Source of the DNA: Bacillus thermotolerans
GTDB taxonomy: Bacteria > Bacillota > Bacilli > Bacillales > Domibacillaceae
Direction: 5' to 3'
DNA: 64,000 nt
NCBI RefSeq assembly: GCF_000812025.2
Contig: NZ_JWJE02000017.1
Span: 1-64,000, forward strand
The notes below the pieces were generated by a model. It had not been told where the DNA came from, searched no databases, and saw only the letters and a list, made by a program, of their open reading frames with translations. The first letter of the stretch is position 1. Every line of letters begins with the position of its first letter. This document shows positions 22,997-30,403 of this stretch, in pieces. Made by a program: the position numbers and the translations under genes.

Positions 22997-23819
22997 TTGG
23001 GAGGAATAAAAATGACACAATCAACTGCAGTAGAAATCAAAAAGGACAATCTGACAATCGTTAAGGAAAACGGAATTGCTGAAATCCATATTCATGTAAA
23101 TAAAGCGAATTCTTACGCGCTTGAATTCTACCAGGACTTAAACGCCGCGATCGATGAGATCCGCTTTGACAAGGATATTAAAGTAGCAATCCTGATGAGT
23201 GATGTGCCGAAGTTCTTCTCTACAGGAGCCGACATCAACTTCCTGAAAAATGCGGATCCGAAATTCAAAACGCAATTCTGCTTGTTCTGTAACGAAACAC
23301 TAGACAAAATGGCCCGCTCTCCGCAAATCTATATCGCTTGCTTGGAAGGCCACACAGTAGGCGGCGGCCTGGAAATGGCATTAGGCTGCGACCTTCGCTT
23401 CATGGGTGACGAAGCCGGCCAAATCGGGCTTCCGGAAGTGTCTTTAGGCGTACTGGCTGGAACAGGAGGCACTCAGCGTCTGGCTCGCCTTGTTGGCTTC
23501 TCCCGCGCATTAGATATGAACATCACAGGCGAAACATTGACTCCGCAGGAGGCGCTGGATATCGGCCTTGTGAACAAGGTGTATCCTCAGGAACAAACAA
23601 GAGAGAAAACAAGAGAATACGCGAAGAAAATCGTAGAAAGCGCGACGTATGCTGTATCGAACATCAAGCTTTCTATCATGAACGGAAAAGAAATGCCGTT
23701 AAACGTAGCGATCCGTTACGAAGGCGAGCTGCAAAACTTATTGTTCCGTTCAGAGGATGCGAAGGAAGGCTTGAACGCATTCTTAGAGAAGCGCGATCCA
23801 AACTGGAAAGGTCAGTAAT
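22997..23819 (+). repeat. 823-bp direct repeat, copy 1 (partner 29375-30197)
   Basis: The repeat starts at TTGGGAGG, just before the ribosome site, and stops one base after the stop codon. It differs from the partner at only one position found by eye (G23743 versus A30121, both Leu codons). Flanks are unrelated. Confidence 0.92.
23012..23818 (+). CDS. Enoyl-CoA hydratase/isomerase-family protein (identical copy 1)
   Basis: A 268-residue crotonase-fold protein. The oxyanion-hole segments are FSTGADINFLK and GHTVGGGLEMALGCDL, and both glutamates usual in hydratases are present (GLEMALG and GLPEVSLG). GGGAGG lies before the ATG at 23012. Its protein is identical to that at 29390. It has its own promoter with the shared PaaX-type operator and a terminator. 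In phenylacetate-type pathways crotonases isomerise the aryl-CoA epoxide (PaaG) or hydrate the ring-opened product (PaaF); which role applies here is not determinable. Confidence 0.88.
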   Translation: MTQSTAVEIKKDNLTIVKENGIAEIHIHVNKANSYALEFYQDLNAAIDEIRFDKDIKVAILMSDVPKFFSTGADINFLKNADPKFKTQFCLFCNETLDKMARSPQIYIACLEGHTVGGGLEMALGCDLRFMGDEAGQIGLPEVSLGVLAGTGGTQRLARLVGFSRALDMNITGETLTPQEALDIGLVNKVYPQEQTREKTREYAKKIVESATYAVSNIKLSIMNGKEMPLNVAIRYEGELQNLLFRSEDAKEGLNAFLEKRDPNWKGQ

Positions 23820-23840
23820 AAAAAAGTGTTATAAAGAAAA

Positions 23841-23875
23841 AACAATATCGGCGCCTGCTGCCGATATTGTTTTTT
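23841..23875 (+). terminator. Intrinsic terminator after enoyl-CoA hydratase copy 1
   Basis: AACAATATCGGC pairs with GCCGATATTGTTTTTT. Confidence 0.9.
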
Positions 23876-24013
23876 CATATAAAGGCAGGTCGTGAGGCAA
23901 ACAGCCGAGCGAAGAAGGCAGGTTTTAAGAGAAGAAGCGTGAAAACACTTGTAAATCCCTGCTCCCCTAGTAATAATGGAGACAAAAGAATATGTGAAAG
24001 AGATGAGTAGAAA

Positions 24014-24889
24014 ATGAAACCTAGATCATTAATGTTTACTTTGTACGGAGAGTACATCCAGCACTACGGGGGAGAAGTGTGGATTGGAAGTTTAATCAAA
24101 ATGATGTCCCAATTTGGCATATCTGAATCATCCAGCCGGGGCGCCACTCTTCGCATGGTACAGCAAGGATATTTCCAGGCGCGAAAGATTGGAAATAAAA
24201 GCTATTACTCCTTAACGGATAAAGGAAAAAGAAGTATGCAAGAGGGAGTGTCCAGGGTTTATTCCATACGAAACCTTAAATGGGATGGTTATTGGCGGGT
24301 CGTTACTTACTCTATTCCTGAGAATAAGAGAGAGCTCCGAAATCAAGTTCGCAAAGATTTAACCTGGATTGGCTTCGGAATGATCTCTAACAGTGTATGG
24401 GTAACCCCTAATCCGCTGGAGCAGCAGGTCTTGAAGATGATTAAGGAGCATGGCCTTGAAGATCACATTATTTTATTTAGTTCCAGTGAAATCGTTTCCC
24501 ATGATAAGGGCGAGATTGTTCAAAAAGGCTGGGATTTTGATGGGATTGACCAGGCGTATCAATCATTTATTGAGCGGTATAGCGAAAAATATGAAGCACT
24601 AAAGGAACGTGCGTGGAATGAGCAGTTGACGGATAAGGAATGCTTTATTGAACGGACGACTCTTGTTCATGAATATCGCAAGTTCCTATTTTTAGATCCT
24701 GGCTTTCCTGCCGATCTGCTGCCGGCAGACTGGAGTGGAAACAAAGCAAGGGAGCTGTTCTTTAACGTGCACCAGCTGTTGTCTATTCCAGCTATCCGTT
24801 ATTTTGAAGACGTTTTTGACCCGGCACCTGATTGCGAACATGTATCTAATAGGGAAAAAGCAATTCATCCTTTCATTAATATTATGTGA
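24014..24889 (+). CDS. paaX: PaaX-family transcriptional repressor
   Basis: A 291-residue protein with the PaaX layout: KPRSLMFTLYGEYIQHYGGEV at the start, an N-terminal winged helix (to about 70), a central Cas2-like domain (WDGYWRVVTYSIPE...DLTWIGFGMISNSVWVTP) and a C-terminal helical domain (ERTTLVHEYRKFLFLDPGFP). Classical PaaX binds phenylacetyl-CoA and represses paa operons. Here the effector is probably the CoA ester made by the ligase at 30404. It heads a unit with the next enoyl-CoA hydratase and the MBL-fold gene. Likely targets are the CGATAGTT elements at 22971 and 27060. Confidence 0.9.
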   Translation: MKPRSLMFTLYGEYIQHYGGEVWIGSLIKMMSQFGISESSSRGATLRMVQQGYFQARKIGNKSYYSLTDKGKRSMQEGVSRVYSIRNLKWDGYWRVVTYSIPENKRELRNQVRKDLTWIGFGMISNSVWVTPNPLEQQVLKMIKEHGLEDHIILFSSSEIVSHDKGEIVQKGWDFDGIDQAYQSFIERYSEKYEALKERAWNEQLTDKECFIERTTLVHEYRKFLFLDPGFPADLLPADWSGNKARELFFNVHQLLSIPAIRYFEDVFDPAPDCEHVSNREKAIHPFINIM

Positions 24890-24942
24890 GCCATCAGGCT
24901 AAAAGCCAGTATTTTTATTAGAGCAAGGGGAGGAGCATACAT

Positions 24943-25716
24943 ATGGCTGAACAATTTGAAACGATTCAATTCCGGACTGAGCAAGGGGTTGCTTACCTGA
25001 CGTTAGATCGTCCGCCTGTGAATGTATTAAACATTGAAATGATGAATGAAATTTCAAGTGCGCTGACAAGTATACGCGACAACAAGGATCTGCATGCTTT
25101 AGTCATTCGTGCAGAGGGGAAGGTATTTTCCGCAGGAGCAGCTGTAGAAGACCATATGGGGGACAAAGCGGAGCCGATGCTCCATGCCTTTCACAAAATG
25201 TTTCATCTTTTGATTGAGATTCCTTGTCCAACGATTGCTGTAGTAGAGGGCGCGGCTCTAGGCGGCGGCTGTGAACTGGCGACTTTCTGTGATATTGTCT
25301 ATGCGACAGAGAAGGCGAAATTTGGTCAGCCGGAAATTAATCTAGGGTTATTCCCTCCGGTATCAACAGTGGCGTTTCCTTGGGTAACCGGGCTGAACCG
25401 GACGATGGAACTGCTTTTAACGGGAGAAACCATCGATGCTCAAAAGGCATATGAATGGGGATTTGTTAATCGCCTTGTGGCGCGGGAGGAAGTGGATGAG
25501 GCTTTGGAACAGCTGTTAGGTAATTTAAGAAGCAAGAGTGCATTGGCTTTATCCTTAACAAGAAAAGCTGTCCGAAAGGCAATGGCTTCAAGCTTTGCTG
25601 CCTCCATTGGGGAAGTCGAGCAGATTTATTTTCGTGATCTTCTCCCTTCCAACGATGCACAGGAGGGGCTGCATTCGTTCGTGGAAAAAAGAGAACCCGT
25701 TTGGAAAAACTCCTAG
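24943..25716 (+). CDS. Enoyl-CoA hydratase, dienoyl-CoA-hydratase-like
   Basis: A 257-residue crotonase with AEGKVFSAGAAVEDH and GGGCELATFCDIVYATEK (first oxyanion and Glu motif), then FGQPEINLGLFPPVSTVAF. The PEI-x-LG-x-FPP wording resembles cyclohexadiene-carbonyl-CoA hydratases of benzoyl-CoA pathways more than PaaF, though this is by memory. GGGGAGGAG precedes the ATG. It is distinct in sequence from the duplicated hydratase and co-transcribed with paaX and the MBL-fold gene 12 bases downstream. Confidence 0.82.
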   Translation: MAEQFETIQFRTEQGVAYLTLDRPPVNVLNIEMMNEISSALTSIRDNKDLHALVIRAEGKVFSAGAAVEDHMGDKAEPMLHAFHKMFHLLIEIPCPTIAVVEGAALGGGCELATFCDIVYATEKAKFGQPEINLGLFPPVSTVAFPWVTGLNRTMELLLTGETIDAQKAYEWGFVNRLVAREEVDEALEQLLGNLRSKSALALSLTRKAVRKAMASSFAASIGEVEQIYFRDLLPSNDAQEGLHSFVEKREPVWKNS

Positions 25717-25728
25717 GGGGCGAGGCAA

Positions 25729-26709
25729 TTGGATATCCAACAGATAGATGAAACGACTTACAGGCTTCCCATTCCCGTTCCTTTCCCTATGAAATATGTG
25801 TATTGTTATTTGTTTAAAGAGCCGTCGGGCTGGACCATTGTAGACACAGGTGTGAATTATCCCCCTGCAAAGGAAGCGTGGGAAGAAGCTTTTGCCGAGC
25901 TGGGTGTAGCAGCTGGCTCGGTTCAGCGTATTTATTTAACTCACTTTCACCCTGATCATTTTGGCTTGGCGGGCTGGCTGCAGGAGAAGACAGATGCTGC
26001 TGTCTATATTAGTGAAGAAGATTTCCATATGTCTAGGCGCGTATGGGGGAAAGACAGTCGGCAGGCTGAGCACATCGCTGTAATGTGCAAGCAAAATGGC
26101 GTACCTGATGAGCTTACAGAGCAAATTAAGCAGCAAATGGAGAAGCTGCAAAAAAATGTAGCTCCTTTGCCGAACTTAACTGTTTTAAAAGAGGCGCATG
26201 TAATATTAGGCGGCGTTTCCTGGGAGGTTATTAAGACACCGGGGCACAGCGATGGATTGATCTGCTTCTTTCAGCCGGAGAAGCAGCTGCTGCTCGCAGC
26301 TGATCACGTACTGGACAAAATTACGCCAAATGTGAGTCTTTGGCCTGGTGCGAGCAGAAATCCGCTGCAGGATTATTTACGTTCGCTGGACAAAGTATGC
26401 GCATTAAACGTAAACAAAGCGCTTCCTGCACATGGCGGCTTAATTGCTGACCTTTCAGGAAGAGTGGAGGAGATTATGGCTCATCATGAAGAGCGCTTGA
26501 AGAATATGTTTCAACTGTCACACGACGGAAAGACGGCCTATGAAGTAGCTTCAGAAGTATTTCGTCATAAAGAGCTGAATGCGCACCAATGGCGGTTTGC
26601 TATGGCTGAAACATTAGCTCATTTGGAATTTCTCGTTTCCCGAGGAGAGCTGACTAGGCAAGAAGGGACAGTTATACAATATACTGCTGCTTCTCCCGTT
26701 AGCAGCTAA
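25729..26709 (+). CDS. Metallo-beta-lactamase-fold hydrolase
   Basis: A 326-residue MBL-superfamily protein with THFHPDHFG (HxHxDH), a third His in TPGHSDGLICF, Asp in LLAADHVLD and His in LPAHGG, so the dinuclear zinc site is intact. The C-terminal 80 residues form a winged-helix-like tail found in some LACTB2/glyoxalase-like relatives. It starts at TTG with GGGGGCGAGG upstream. In this cluster it may hydrolyse a thioester, lactone or ring-opened intermediate, filling a step otherwise done by PaaZ; that is inference. Confidence 0.82.
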   Translation: MDIQQIDETTYRLPIPVPFPMKYVYCYLFKEPSGWTIVDTGVNYPPAKEAWEEAFAELGVAAGSVQRIYLTHFHPDHFGLAGWLQEKTDAAVYISEEDFHMSRRVWGKDSRQAEHIAVMCKQNGVPDELTEQIKQQMEKLQKNVAPLPNLTVLKEAHVILGGVSWEVIKTPGHSDGLICFFQPEKQLLLAADHVLDKITPNVSLWPGASRNPLQDYLRSLDKVCALNVNKALPAHGGLIADLSGRVEEIMAHHEERLKNMFQLSHDGKTAYEVASEVFRHKELNAHQWRFAMAETLAHLEFLVSRGELTRQEGTVIQYTAASPVSS

Positions 26710-26751
26710 AAGCCGTGATCAGCTGGATATAACAAAAGGTACATTTTATAG

Positions 26752-26782
26752 TAAAGCCCACAGCTTCATGCTGTGGGCTTTA
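26752..26782 (+). terminator. Intrinsic terminator after the MBL-fold gene
   Basis: A perfect 12-bp stem, TAAAGCCCACAG with CTGTGGGCTTTA, and a short loop. Confidence 0.85.
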
Positions 26783-27148
26783 ATTGTTACGTATTAATAT
26801 CAATCGTTAATAAAACATATACATAAATTGAGGTTTTATATTACTGAATTACCTCTTATAGGGAGAAAAATGTTAGATTGTTTTCTGGCAGGAATGATAA
26901 TGAACAAGCTGATCTTTAGCGAATAAGGCGTTTAACGGCGTTTTTTCGCTGTTTTTTTTACTAATTACCCTGTCCTTTTATTTATTAAATTTCTATTTGA
27001 ATTTTTCTGAATTTTTTATTGACAGTCGTCAAAAAAACGTATAATGTTATAAATAACAAACGATAGTTAAAAAAACATAACAATAAATAACCAGCTAATT
27101 AATCCATTAACTAATTAAAAATGAAAAAGAAATAAATGAGGTGGGAAA
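26783..27148 (+). promoter_or_regulatory. 366-bp control region of the paaA-like operon
   Basis: There is no gene here. TTGACA at 27019-27024 and TATAAT at 27040-27045 are spaced by only 15 bases. ACGATAGTTAAAAAAACAT (27060-27078) follows, identical to the element before hydratase copy 1. A related site, CAATCGTTAATAAAACATAT (26801-26820), lies further up and may allow looping by PaaX. The remainder is AT-rich. Confidence 0.6.
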
Positions 27149-28084
27149 ATGGAAAACGCAGCTCTTTTAAAAGAAAAAGTCCAGGAAGGCTTTATGGTTG
27201 AAGGTATGGAGGATATGAATGAAGAATATCTGAAAGCGCTTAAGCAAACGCTCACAATTGTGGGAGATACAGAGCTTCTAAGCGTACCTCCTCTATTAAC
27301 TGTTTATGATCAGGCGCCTACGCTAAATAACAAAATTACTGCTTTAGCGATCATGCAGGATGAGATCGGCCACGCCCATATCGCTTACCGTCTGCTGAAG
27401 GACCTGGGAGAGGATACGGAGGAGCTTCTTTACAACCGCGAGCCAAACCGCTGGAAAAACCCTTATGCATTCGATTTCGAATTATCCAACTGGATTGAGC
27501 TCGGCGTATTTAACGCATTGTTCGACCGTGCAGGCTATACCCTTTTAGGAGATGCAGGAGAGCATACATCCTACGGGCCTTGGAGACGGGCGCTGGTAAA
27601 GGTGGATAAAGAAGAATTATTCCACTTAAGAAACGGCGAAATTATCATGAAATCCGCAGTAAAAGATCCTGAATTAAAGAAAAAGGTTCAGGAAGCTGTT
27701 GATTGGATGTTTATCATGGGATTGGAATTCTTTGGTGTAGCGGATAACCTAAAGAGCCGCTCGCAGCAAATCGAATACAAGCTAAAAGGAAGAACAAATG
27801 ATGAGCTTCGCCAAAAGTGGCTGTCTACAGCTGTTCCATTCTGCGAGTCGATTGGCATAAAAGTACCTGCTCACTATGATGAAGCAACAGAAAAGTTTGT
27901 CATTGATGTACCATTCCCTTGTAAGTTTGACGCAGAAAACAAGAAATGGCTGACAGATCAACCTGATACATGGGAAAACGTTATCAAACGCTTTAAGTCA
28001 CGTGGACCTCAAAATCAGCAATTTGTTGAGAGAATTCAACAAGGGGCAAAAGAACTTGAAAAATTAAGAAATGAGGCGGTATAA
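27149..28084 (+). CDS. PaaA-like diiron oxygenase large subunit
   Basis: A 311-residue ferritin-like subunit of the PaaA family. Diiron ligand motifs are MQDEIGHAHIAYRLL (ExxH) and VDKEELFHLRNG (ExxH) with an intervening Asp/Glu in FDRAGYTLLGD. TSYGPWRRALVK and KGRTNDELRQKW match conserved PaaA segments. Classical PaaA epoxidises the ring of phenylacetyl-CoA together with PaaC, using PaaE reductase. This protein is diverged, with FPCKFDAENKKW replacing the usual C-terminal segment, so a different aryl-CoA is plausible. It leads an operon with the DUF59, paaB-like and paaC-like genes. Confidence 0.85.
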   Translation: MENAALLKEKVQEGFMVEGMEDMNEEYLKALKQTLTIVGDTELLSVPPLLTVYDQAPTLNNKITALAIMQDEIGHAHIAYRLLKDLGEDTEELLYNREPNRWKNPYAFDFELSNWIELGVFNALFDRAGYTLLGDAGEHTSYGPWRRALVKVDKEELFHLRNGEIIMKSAVKDPELKKKVQEAVDWMFIMGLEFFGVADNLKSRSQQIEYKLKGRTNDELRQKWLSTAVPFCESIGIKVPAHYDEATEKFVIDVPFPCKFDAENKKWLTDQPDTWENVIKRFKSRGPQNQQFVERIQQGAKELEKLRNEAV

Positions 28085-28411
28085 ATGACAGCAGTTTCTA
28101 CTGACACACAAAAATATTGGAACGCACTTAAAGAAGTCATGGATCCGGAATTTCCAATCAGTGTAGTAGACATGGGACTTATCTATGATATCCAGGAGAC
28201 AAATGGTGCAGTTAACGTAACGATGACTTTCACTGCTGTTGGATGCGCTTGCACGGAATGGATCAAAGGGGACATCGAAAATCGTCTGTTAGAGGAGCAG
28301 GAGGTAAGAGAGGTCAATATCGAGGTCGTTTGGGATCCACCATGGACGGTAGATAGGCTGAGTGAAGAAGCACGGGAAAGAATGAAGAACTGGGGGGTTA
28401 GCTCGAGATGA
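28085..28411 (+). CDS. PaaD N-terminal (DUF59/MIP18) half
   Basis: A 108-residue DUF59 domain: VMDPEFPISVVDMGLIYDI, VNVTMTFTAVGCACTEWI and VVWDPPWTVDRLSEEAR. Full PaaD continues into a zinc ribbon after this point, but here the protein stops with MKNWGVSSR. The ribbon is encoded separately at 22665. The family works in Fe-centre or Fe-S maturation. Its ATG directly follows the paaA-like stop, and its stop overlaps the next ATG. Confidence 0.85.
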   Translation: MTAVSTDTQKYWNALKEVMDPEFPISVVDMGLIYDIQETNGAVNVTMTFTAVGCACTEWIKGDIENRLLEEQEVREVNIEVVWDPPWTVDRLSEEARERMKNWGVSSR

Positions 28412-28638
28412 GTGTGAAGACAAAGCAAAGAACAACGTTCGATGTATTTACCCGCATCGAACGGGGCGATGATTTAATTCACATCGGAACAGTGGAAGCT
28501 GAAACAGCAGAATTAGCTAAAGTATATGCTGCTTACACGTACGATGAGGAAGATTGGGTGGAAATGTGTGTAGTGGATCGGGCTCAGCTGGACTGGGTGC
28601 GAAAGCCTAAAGGATTATTCGCCGGGAAAGGAGCTTAA
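28408..28638 (+). CDS. PaaB-like oxygenase accessory subunit
   Basis: A 76-residue PaaB-family protein: TFDVFTRIERGDDLIHIGTVEAE, an AKVYAAYTYDEEDW helix and VVDRAQLDWV. PaaB bridges the PaaAC core in the classical complex. Its ATG overlaps the previous stop (ATGA), so translation is coupled. It is shorter than E. coli PaaB (about 95 residues). Confidence 0.85.
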   Translation: MSVKTKQRTTFDVFTRIERGDDLIHIGTVEAETAELAKVYAAYTYDEEDWVEMCVVDRAQLDWVRKPKGLFAGKGA

Positions 28639-28642
28639 TAGT

Positions 28643-29281
28643 ATGGCAGAGCAAACAGCAGGTTTAACGTCATTTATTCATTTAGTTGAAACGATTGCAG
28701 ATAACAAATATGTACTAGGAGATCGCCTGGTAGAAGTGGGGGTCAGCGGGCCCAACTTAGAAGCAACGCTTGCTGCTATCGCTATGGCGCAGGGAGAACT
28801 AGGGCACGCTAGATTGCTTTATAACTGGAGCGCTGATTTGAAAGGCGTCAAGAAAGCTGATGTAAAAGACCAAAGCGGAAAGGCTCTTCCGAATGCCGTA
28901 AAGGTTAATAATTGGATCACGCTGATCGCTTCTTTGTATGCAACAAATGCAGCTATTGATCTTGTTTTGAAAGCGGTATCGGAATCAGAACACGCCAAGG
29001 TGGCTTCTCGTGTACAAAAGCTGATTAACGAACAGAAGGAACATATCATTTATGCAAGAGGCTGGGCTAAACAGCTTTTAAATGATAAAGGAGCTGTCCC
29101 AGCGAAATTCAAGGAAGCTTTAAATGAGGCGATCCCTGAAGCGGGAGAATGGTTGAAATCTGTGGAAGCTCAAACAGAAATAGTGGAAGAAGGCTATATG
29201 TCTAAAACAGTCTCACTATATGAAGCTTTTAAAGCGGAAGTGGAGCAATTAACCACTCCGGCTCTTGTCAGCACAAATTAA
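28643..29281 (+). CDS. PaaC-like oxygenase structural subunit
   Basis: A 212-residue ferritin-like protein resembling PaaC: YVLGDRLVEVG, MAQGELGHARLLYNW and QKEHIIYARGWAKQLL. PaaC is the structural partner of PaaA. It is about 35 residues shorter than typical PaaC, mostly at the C-terminus. GGGAAAGGAG sits before the ATG. It ends the oxygenase operon; no PaaE-type reductase follows. Confidence 0.82.
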   Translation: MAEQTAGLTSFIHLVETIADNKYVLGDRLVEVGVSGPNLEATLAAIAMAQGELGHARLLYNWSADLKGVKKADVKDQSGKALPNAVKVNNWITLIASLYATNAAIDLVLKAVSESEHAKVASRVQKLINEQKEHIIYARGWAKQLLNDKGAVPAKFKEALNEAIPEAGEWLKSVEAQTEIVEEGYMSKTVSLYEAFKAEVEQLTTPALVSTN

Positions 29282-29374
29282 AAAAATTATTTTGTTAGTC
29301 ATGCAATAAGTACTTTGTGCTTATCGCTGCTTATATAATGGGCTATCCAGCTGCTTATTACAATACACATGAAA

Positions 29375-30197
29375 TTGGGAGGAATAAAAATGACACAATC
29401 AACTGCAGTAGAAATCAAAAAGGACAATCTGACAATCGTTAAGGAAAACGGAATTGCTGAAATCCATATTCATGTAAATAAAGCGAATTCTTACGCGCTT
29501 GAATTCTACCAGGACTTAAACGCCGCGATCGATGAGATCCGCTTTGACAAGGATATTAAAGTAGCAATCCTGATGAGTGATGTGCCGAAGTTCTTCTCTA
29601 CAGGAGCCGACATCAACTTCCTGAAAAATGCGGATCCGAAATTCAAAACGCAATTCTGCTTGTTCTGTAACGAAACACTAGACAAAATGGCCCGCTCTCC
29701 GCAAATCTATATCGCTTGCTTGGAAGGCCACACAGTAGGCGGCGGCCTGGAAATGGCATTAGGCTGCGACCTTCGCTTCATGGGTGACGAAGCCGGCCAA
29801 ATCGGGCTTCCGGAAGTGTCTTTAGGCGTACTGGCTGGAACAGGAGGCACTCAGCGTCTGGCTCGCCTTGTTGGCTTCTCCCGCGCATTAGATATGAACA
29901 TCACAGGCGAAACATTGACTCCGCAGGAGGCGCTGGATATCGGCCTTGTGAACAAGGTGTATCCTCAGGAACAAACAAGAGAGAAAACAAGAGAATACGC
30001 GAAGAAAATCGTAGAAAGCGCGACGTATGCTGTATCGAACATCAAGCTTTCTATCATGAACGGAAAAGAAATGCCGTTAAACGTAGCGATCCGTTACGAA
30101 GGCGAGCTGCAAAACTTATTATTCCGTTCAGAGGATGCGAAGGAAGGCTTGAACGCATTCTTAGAGAAGCGCGATCCAAACTGGAAAGGTCAGTAAT
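29375..30197 (+). repeat. 823-bp direct repeat, copy 2 (partner 22997-23819)
   Basis: Near-identical to 22997-23819 with a constant offset of 6378 bases; the single difference found is A30121 versus G23743. The repeat limits coincide with the gene plus its ribosome site, which suggests gene conversion or a very recent duplication. Confidence 0.92.
29390..30196 (+). CDS. Enoyl-CoA hydratase/isomerase-family protein (identical copy 2)
   Basis: The 268-residue protein is identical to that at 23012, with the same catalytic glutamates and oxyanion-hole segments. The ATG at 29390 is placed 6 bases after GGGAGGA; an upstream in-frame ATG at 29369 precedes the ribosome site and is unlikely. Unlike copy 1, no CGATAGTT-type operator precedes it; only a TATAAT at 29334-29339 in a 108-bp gap after the paaC-like gene. 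The two copies are therefore probably expressed differently, this one with the oxygenase operon by read-through or its own promoter. Confidence 0.88.
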   Translation: MTQSTAVEIKKDNLTIVKENGIAEIHIHVNKANSYALEFYQDLNAAIDEIRFDKDIKVAILMSDVPKFFSTGADINFLKNADPKFKTQFCLFCNETLDKMARSPQIYIACLEGHTVGGGLEMALGCDLRFMGDEAGQIGLPEVSLGVLAGTGGTQRLARLVGFSRALDMNITGETLTPQEALDIGLVNKVYPQEQTREKTREYAKKIVESATYAVSNIKLSIMNGKEMPLNVAIRYEGELQNLLFRSEDAKEGLNAFLEKRDPNWKGQ

Positions 30198-30244
30198 TAT
30201 TAAATAACCGAAAGAATTATCTTAAATTTCTGACTTAAATCTAG

Positions 30245-30341
30245 TATAATCAATAATTGGTCAATAGATTCATGTATTGCTTGGCCGCCCAAAATGAATG
30301 GAATAAGAGAAGCTTCTCTTCCTAACTTCATTTTGGGTGGC
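30245..30341 (+). promoter_or_regulatory. Promoter followed by a nested palindrome in the ligase leader
   Basis: TATAAT at 30245-30250 is followed by a 15-bp stem, GCCGCCCAAAATGAA (30284-30298) with TTCATTTTGGGTGGC (30327-30341), enclosing a perfect 16-bp palindrome AAGAGAAGCTTCTCTT (30305-30320). It could be a terminator for the upstream unit (followed by TTATTTT), an attenuator or a protein site. Confidence 0.5.
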
Positions 30342-30403
30342 TTATTTTAAAAGCAACTGCACACACAATTTGAAAAATTTAGATAACAGAGGGTGATGAT
30401 TAG

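Noticed and set aside
27149-30196. A Box-type benzoyl-CoA pathway (BoxABC)
   Set aside because: BoxB and BoxC are much longer than the genes here, and the operon has separate PaaA-, PaaB- and PaaC-like subunits.
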